DNA from: Methylococcaceae bacterium
Lineage (GTDB): Bacteria > Pseudomonadota > Gammaproteobacteria > Methylococcales > Methylococcaceae
DNA length: 8,633 nt
Direction of reading: 5' to 3'
Assembly: GCA_028678445.1 (NCBI GenBank)
Contig: JAJRDJ010000094.1
Span: forward strand, 1 to 8,633
Below, one piece after another: positions 6,118 to 8,633 of the stretch; the stretch's first letter is position 1; each line of letters begins with the position of its first letter. The notes below the pieces were generated by a model that saw only the letters and a list, made by a program, of their open reading frames with translations, did not search any database and was not told the DNA's origin. The position numbers were made by a program, and so were the translations under genes.

Positions 6118-8633
6118 ATGAGTTCAGATCGTACCGAAAGTCGTTCAGCGGGGGACATCAGTCCGGAAAACCCCCTCCTGGATGAGTCGGTGAAGGCGCG
6201 CGACAGCGTACCTGCCCATTCCCTGGACAAGGAGGAAATCAAACGCGCGTTCCTTGATAAATTATTCTACGTACAGGGGAAATTTCCGGCCCTGGCCACC
6301 AAGCATGACTACTACATGGCACTGGCCTATCTGGTCCGCGACCATTTGTTGAGTCACTGGGTGAGCACCGCTTCGGTATACACCACCCAAAAATCCCGCA
6401 CCGTGGCATACCTTTCGGCTGAATTCCTGCTCGGGCCTCATTTGGGCAACAATCTCAATAATCTGGGTATCTCCGAGGTGGTCCGGCAAGCGCTCGCCGA
6501 ACTGGGCTTGAGTCTTTTCGAGTTGCTGGGGGAAGAGGATGAGCCCGGCTTGGGGAACGGCGGGCTCGGCCGTCTCGCGGCGTGTTACCTCGATTCCCTG
6601 GCGACCCTGAACATTCCTACCCTGGGTTATGGCATACGCTATGAGTTCGGGATTTTCGAGCAGGCCATCATCGACGGCTGGCAGGTCGAGCGGACCGACA
6701 AGTGGTTGCGATTCGGTAATCCCTGGGACATCGCCCGACCGGAATGGGCGGTCGAGGTCAAGCTCGGTGGCCATACGGAACGCTTCCAGGACGAACAGGG
6801 GAGGCATCATATTCACTGGGTGCCCGGGCAAATCGTCAAGGGGGTACCCTATGACACGCCCATCTCGGGGTACCGGACGCACACGGCCAATACTCTGCGC
6901 CTTTGGCAGGCTGGCGCACCGGAATCCTTCGACGTCGAAACCTTCAATCGTGGCGATTACTATGGTGCCGTGGAACAGAAGGTCATCTCGGAGAATCTGA
7001 CTAAAATCCTTTACCCCAATGACGAGCAGATTCGCGGCAAGGAGCTGCGGTTGCAGCAGCAATATTTCTTCGTTACCTGCTCTTTGCAGGACATGATGCG
7101 CATCATGCGTGTGCAGCATCTGCCGGTTGAACGCTTCCACGAAAAGTTCACGATTCAGCTCAACGACACACACCCAGCCATCGCGGTGGCCGAACTGATG
7201 CGGTTGCTGCTCGATGAATATGATCTTGGTTGGGACCATGCCTGGGACGTCACTCGCCGGACCTTTGCCTATACCAACCACACCCTGCTACCGGAGGCGC
7301 TCGAACGCTGGCCAGTCGACTTGTTCGGCCGTCTGCTGCCGCGCCATCTCGAAATCATCTACGAGATCAACGCAGTGTTTCTGGAGAAAGTCCGCGAACG
7401 CTTCATGAACGATGATGCCAGGCTGGCGCGACTCTCCCTGATCGATGAAGACGGCGAACGGTATGTGCGCATGGCGCATCTTGCCTGTGTCGGCAGTTTC
7501 GCCATCAATGGCGTCGCGGAGCTGCATACCGAACTGCTCAAGTCCGATGTCTTGAGCGATTTCTACGCCTTGTGGCCGGAGAAGTTCCAGAACAAAACCA
7601 ACGGTGTGACGCCTCGCCGCTGGATCATGCTGAGCAATCCGCGCTTGAGCCATCTCGTCGATGAGGCAATCGGCCCCGGCTGGATCACCGCAATGGAGCG
7701 GTTGCACGAGCTGGAACCGCTGGCCGACGATCCGGCCTTTCGTGGCCGCTGGCGTTCGGTCAAGCGGGCCAACAAGCATGATTTCGCGAGTTACGTGCGC
7801 AAAACCACCGGCATCGGCATTGATCCGGAATCCCTGTTCGACGTGCAGGTGAAGCGTATTCACGAATACAAGCGGCAGCACCTGAATATCCTTAATGTGG
7901 TCCATACCTATCTCCGCCTCAAGAACGAGCCCCATCTGGAGATACAGCCGAGGACGGTCATCTTTGGCGGTAAGGCGGCACCGGGGTATTTCATGGCCAA
8001 GCTGATCATCAAACTCATCAATTCCGTCGGGAAGGTGATCAACCGGGACAAGTCCATACGCGATCAGCTAAAAGTGGTTTTCGTGCCCAATTACAACGTG
8101 AGTACCGGTCAGCGGGTCTATCCCGTGGCTGAGTTATCCGAGCAGATTTCGACGGCCGGCAAGGAGGCCTCTGGCACCGGCAATATGAAGTTCCAGATGC
8201 ACGGCGCCCTGACCATAGGGACGCTCGATGGCGCCAATGTCGAGATTCGCGAAGAGGTCGGCGCGGAGAATTTCTTCCTGTTCGGACTCACGGCGGCCGA
8301 AGTCCTGCAGGTTACGCAGCAGGGTTACCAGCCGATGGACCTCTACCACTCCAACCTGGCCATACGCGAAGCGCTGGACCTGATTCGTAATGGCATGTTT
8401 TCACGCGGTGATAGCGAGCTGTTTCGTCCCCTGGTTGACGATCTGATGTATCACGACCCGTTTCTGGTGCTGGCGGACTTCCAGTCCTACGCGGATTGTC
8501 AGGAGCACGTCAGCGCGGCCTACCGGGATGCCGAACACTGGACGCGCATGTCGATTCTCAATACCGCCCGCTCGGGAAAATTCTCCTCGGACCGGGCCAT
8601 AGGCGAATATTGCCGGGATATCTGGAAGGTCGA
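6118..8633 (+). CDS. glgP: glycogen phosphorylase, last few residues cut by window end
   Basis: PLP-dependent enzyme that removes glucose from glycogen or other alpha-1,4-glucans with Pi, giving glucose-1-phosphate. ATG at 6118 follows GAGG (6108-6111) at six bases. The frame stays open to the window end: 838 codons, ending ...DRAIGEYCRDIWKV. E. coli GlgP ends about five residues beyond this point, so the protein is nearly complete. Motifs in order: GLGNGGLGRLAACYLDSLATL (from residue 144), NDTHPA, YTNHTLLPEALE with catalytic His388, KTNGVTPRRW (493-502), VKRIHEYKRQ (578-587; phosphate/substrate Lys and Arg), FVPNYNVS, and EASGTGNMK with the PLP lysine K691. The N-terminus is about 30 residues longer than E. 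coli's; this extension (SSDRTESRSAGDISPENP...) is hydrophilic, probably disordered and of unknown function. Maltodextrin phosphorylase is an alternative, since substrate preference cannot be read directly. It follows the PEPCK-like gene by 37 bases with no terminator between. Confidence 0.97.
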   Translation, partial: MSSDRTESRSAGDISPENPLLDESVKARDSVPAHSLDKEEIKRAFLDKLFYVQGKFPALATKHDYYMALAYLVRDHLLSHWVSTASVYTTQKSRTVAYLSAEFLLGPHLGNNLNNLGISEVVRQALAELGLSLFELLGEEDEPGLGNGGLGRLAACYLDSLATLNIPTLGYGIRYEFGIFEQAIIDGWQVERTDKWLRFGNPWDIARPEWAVEVKLGGHTERFQDEQGRHHIHWVPGQIVKGVPYDTPISGYRTHTANTLRLWQAGAPESFDVETFNRGDYYGAVEQKVISENLTKILYPNDEQIRGKELRLQQQYFFVTCSLQDMMRIMRVQHLPVERFHEKFTIQLNDTHPAIAVAELMRLLLDEYDLGWDHAWDVTRRTFAYTNHTLLPEALERWPVDLFGRLLPRHLEIIYEINAVFLEKVRERFMNDDARLARLSLIDEDGERYVRMAHLACVGSFAINGVAELHTELLKSDVLSDFYALWPEKFQNKTNGVTPRRWIMLSNPRLSHLVDEAIGPGWITAMERLHELEPLADDPAFRGRWRSVKRANKHDFASYVRKTTGIGIDPESLFDVQVKRIHEYKRQHLNILNVVHTYLRLKNEPHLEIQPRTVIFGGKAAPGYFMAKLIIKLINSVGKVINRDKSIRDQLKVVFVPNYNVSTGQRVYPVAELSEQISTAGKEASGTGNMKFQMHGALTIGTLDGANVEIREEVGAENFFLFGLTAAEVLQVTQQGYQPMDLYHSNLAIREALDLIRNGMFSRGDSELFRPLVDDLMYHDPFLVLADFQSYADCQEHVSAAYRDAEHWTRMSILNTARSGKFSSDRAIGEYCRDIWKV

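Noticed and set aside
6262..7281. Minus-strand open frame of 339 codons opposite glgP
   Set aside because: The plus strand here encodes unmistakable glycogen phosphorylase; the antisense frame has no recognisable product.

Overview
This is an 8.6-kb piece of a moderately GC-rich bacterial chromosome, most likely a proteobacterium. The 6-phosphogluconate dehydrogenase and glycogen phosphorylase are close by eye to the E. coli family members, and gene starts carry ordinary Shine-Dalgarno sites. I cannot name the species. No RNA genes, mobile elements or CRISPR arrays are visible. All four genes are chromosomal in character, and three of them belong to central carbon metabolism.

Layout. (1) 2-1273, plus strand: the C-terminal ~90% of 6-phosphogluconate dehydrogenase (gnd), cut by the left edge. 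(2) 1274-1342: a short convergent gap with a candidate terminator hairpin and T-run. (3) 1343-2158, minus strand: a stand-alone transglutaminase-like cysteine protein with an intact Cys-His-Asp triad. (4) 2159-2534: a 376-base divergent intergenic region with no convincing gene but several palindromes, one of them a near-perfect 20-mer. (5) 2535-6080, plus strand: a very large protein of 1181 residues, read here as pyrophosphate-dependent phosphoenolpyruvate carboxykinase (PPi-PEPCK). (6) 6118-8633, plus strand: glycogen phosphorylase (glgP), complete except for about the last five residues.

The main interpretive result is the 1181-residue protein. It would easily pass as a hypothetical protein. 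Read against GTP-type PEPCK, it has the landmarks in the right order: KK followed by His at +20 (metal ligands), a GGGKS P-loop followed by Asp at +20, an N-x-R-(F/Y) substrate motif, and a (V/F)P...GRR motif. They are spread over about twice the usual length, and the C-terminal guanine-pocket motif is not visible. Large size and lack of a recognisable nucleotide pocket fit the PPi type (EC 4.1.1.38) described from Entamoeba and propionibacteria.

The PPi-PEPCK gene and glgP are 37 bases apart on the same strand with no terminator between them, so they probably form an operon. Glycogen phosphorolysis uses orthophosphate instead of ATP to release glucose-1-phosphate, and PPi-PEPCK interconverts PEP + CO2 + Pi with oxaloacetate + PPi. 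The pair suggests a phosphate/pyrophosphate-economising carbon-storage and anaplerosis module, with the pentose-phosphate enzyme gnd nearby. The coupling is an inference from gene order.
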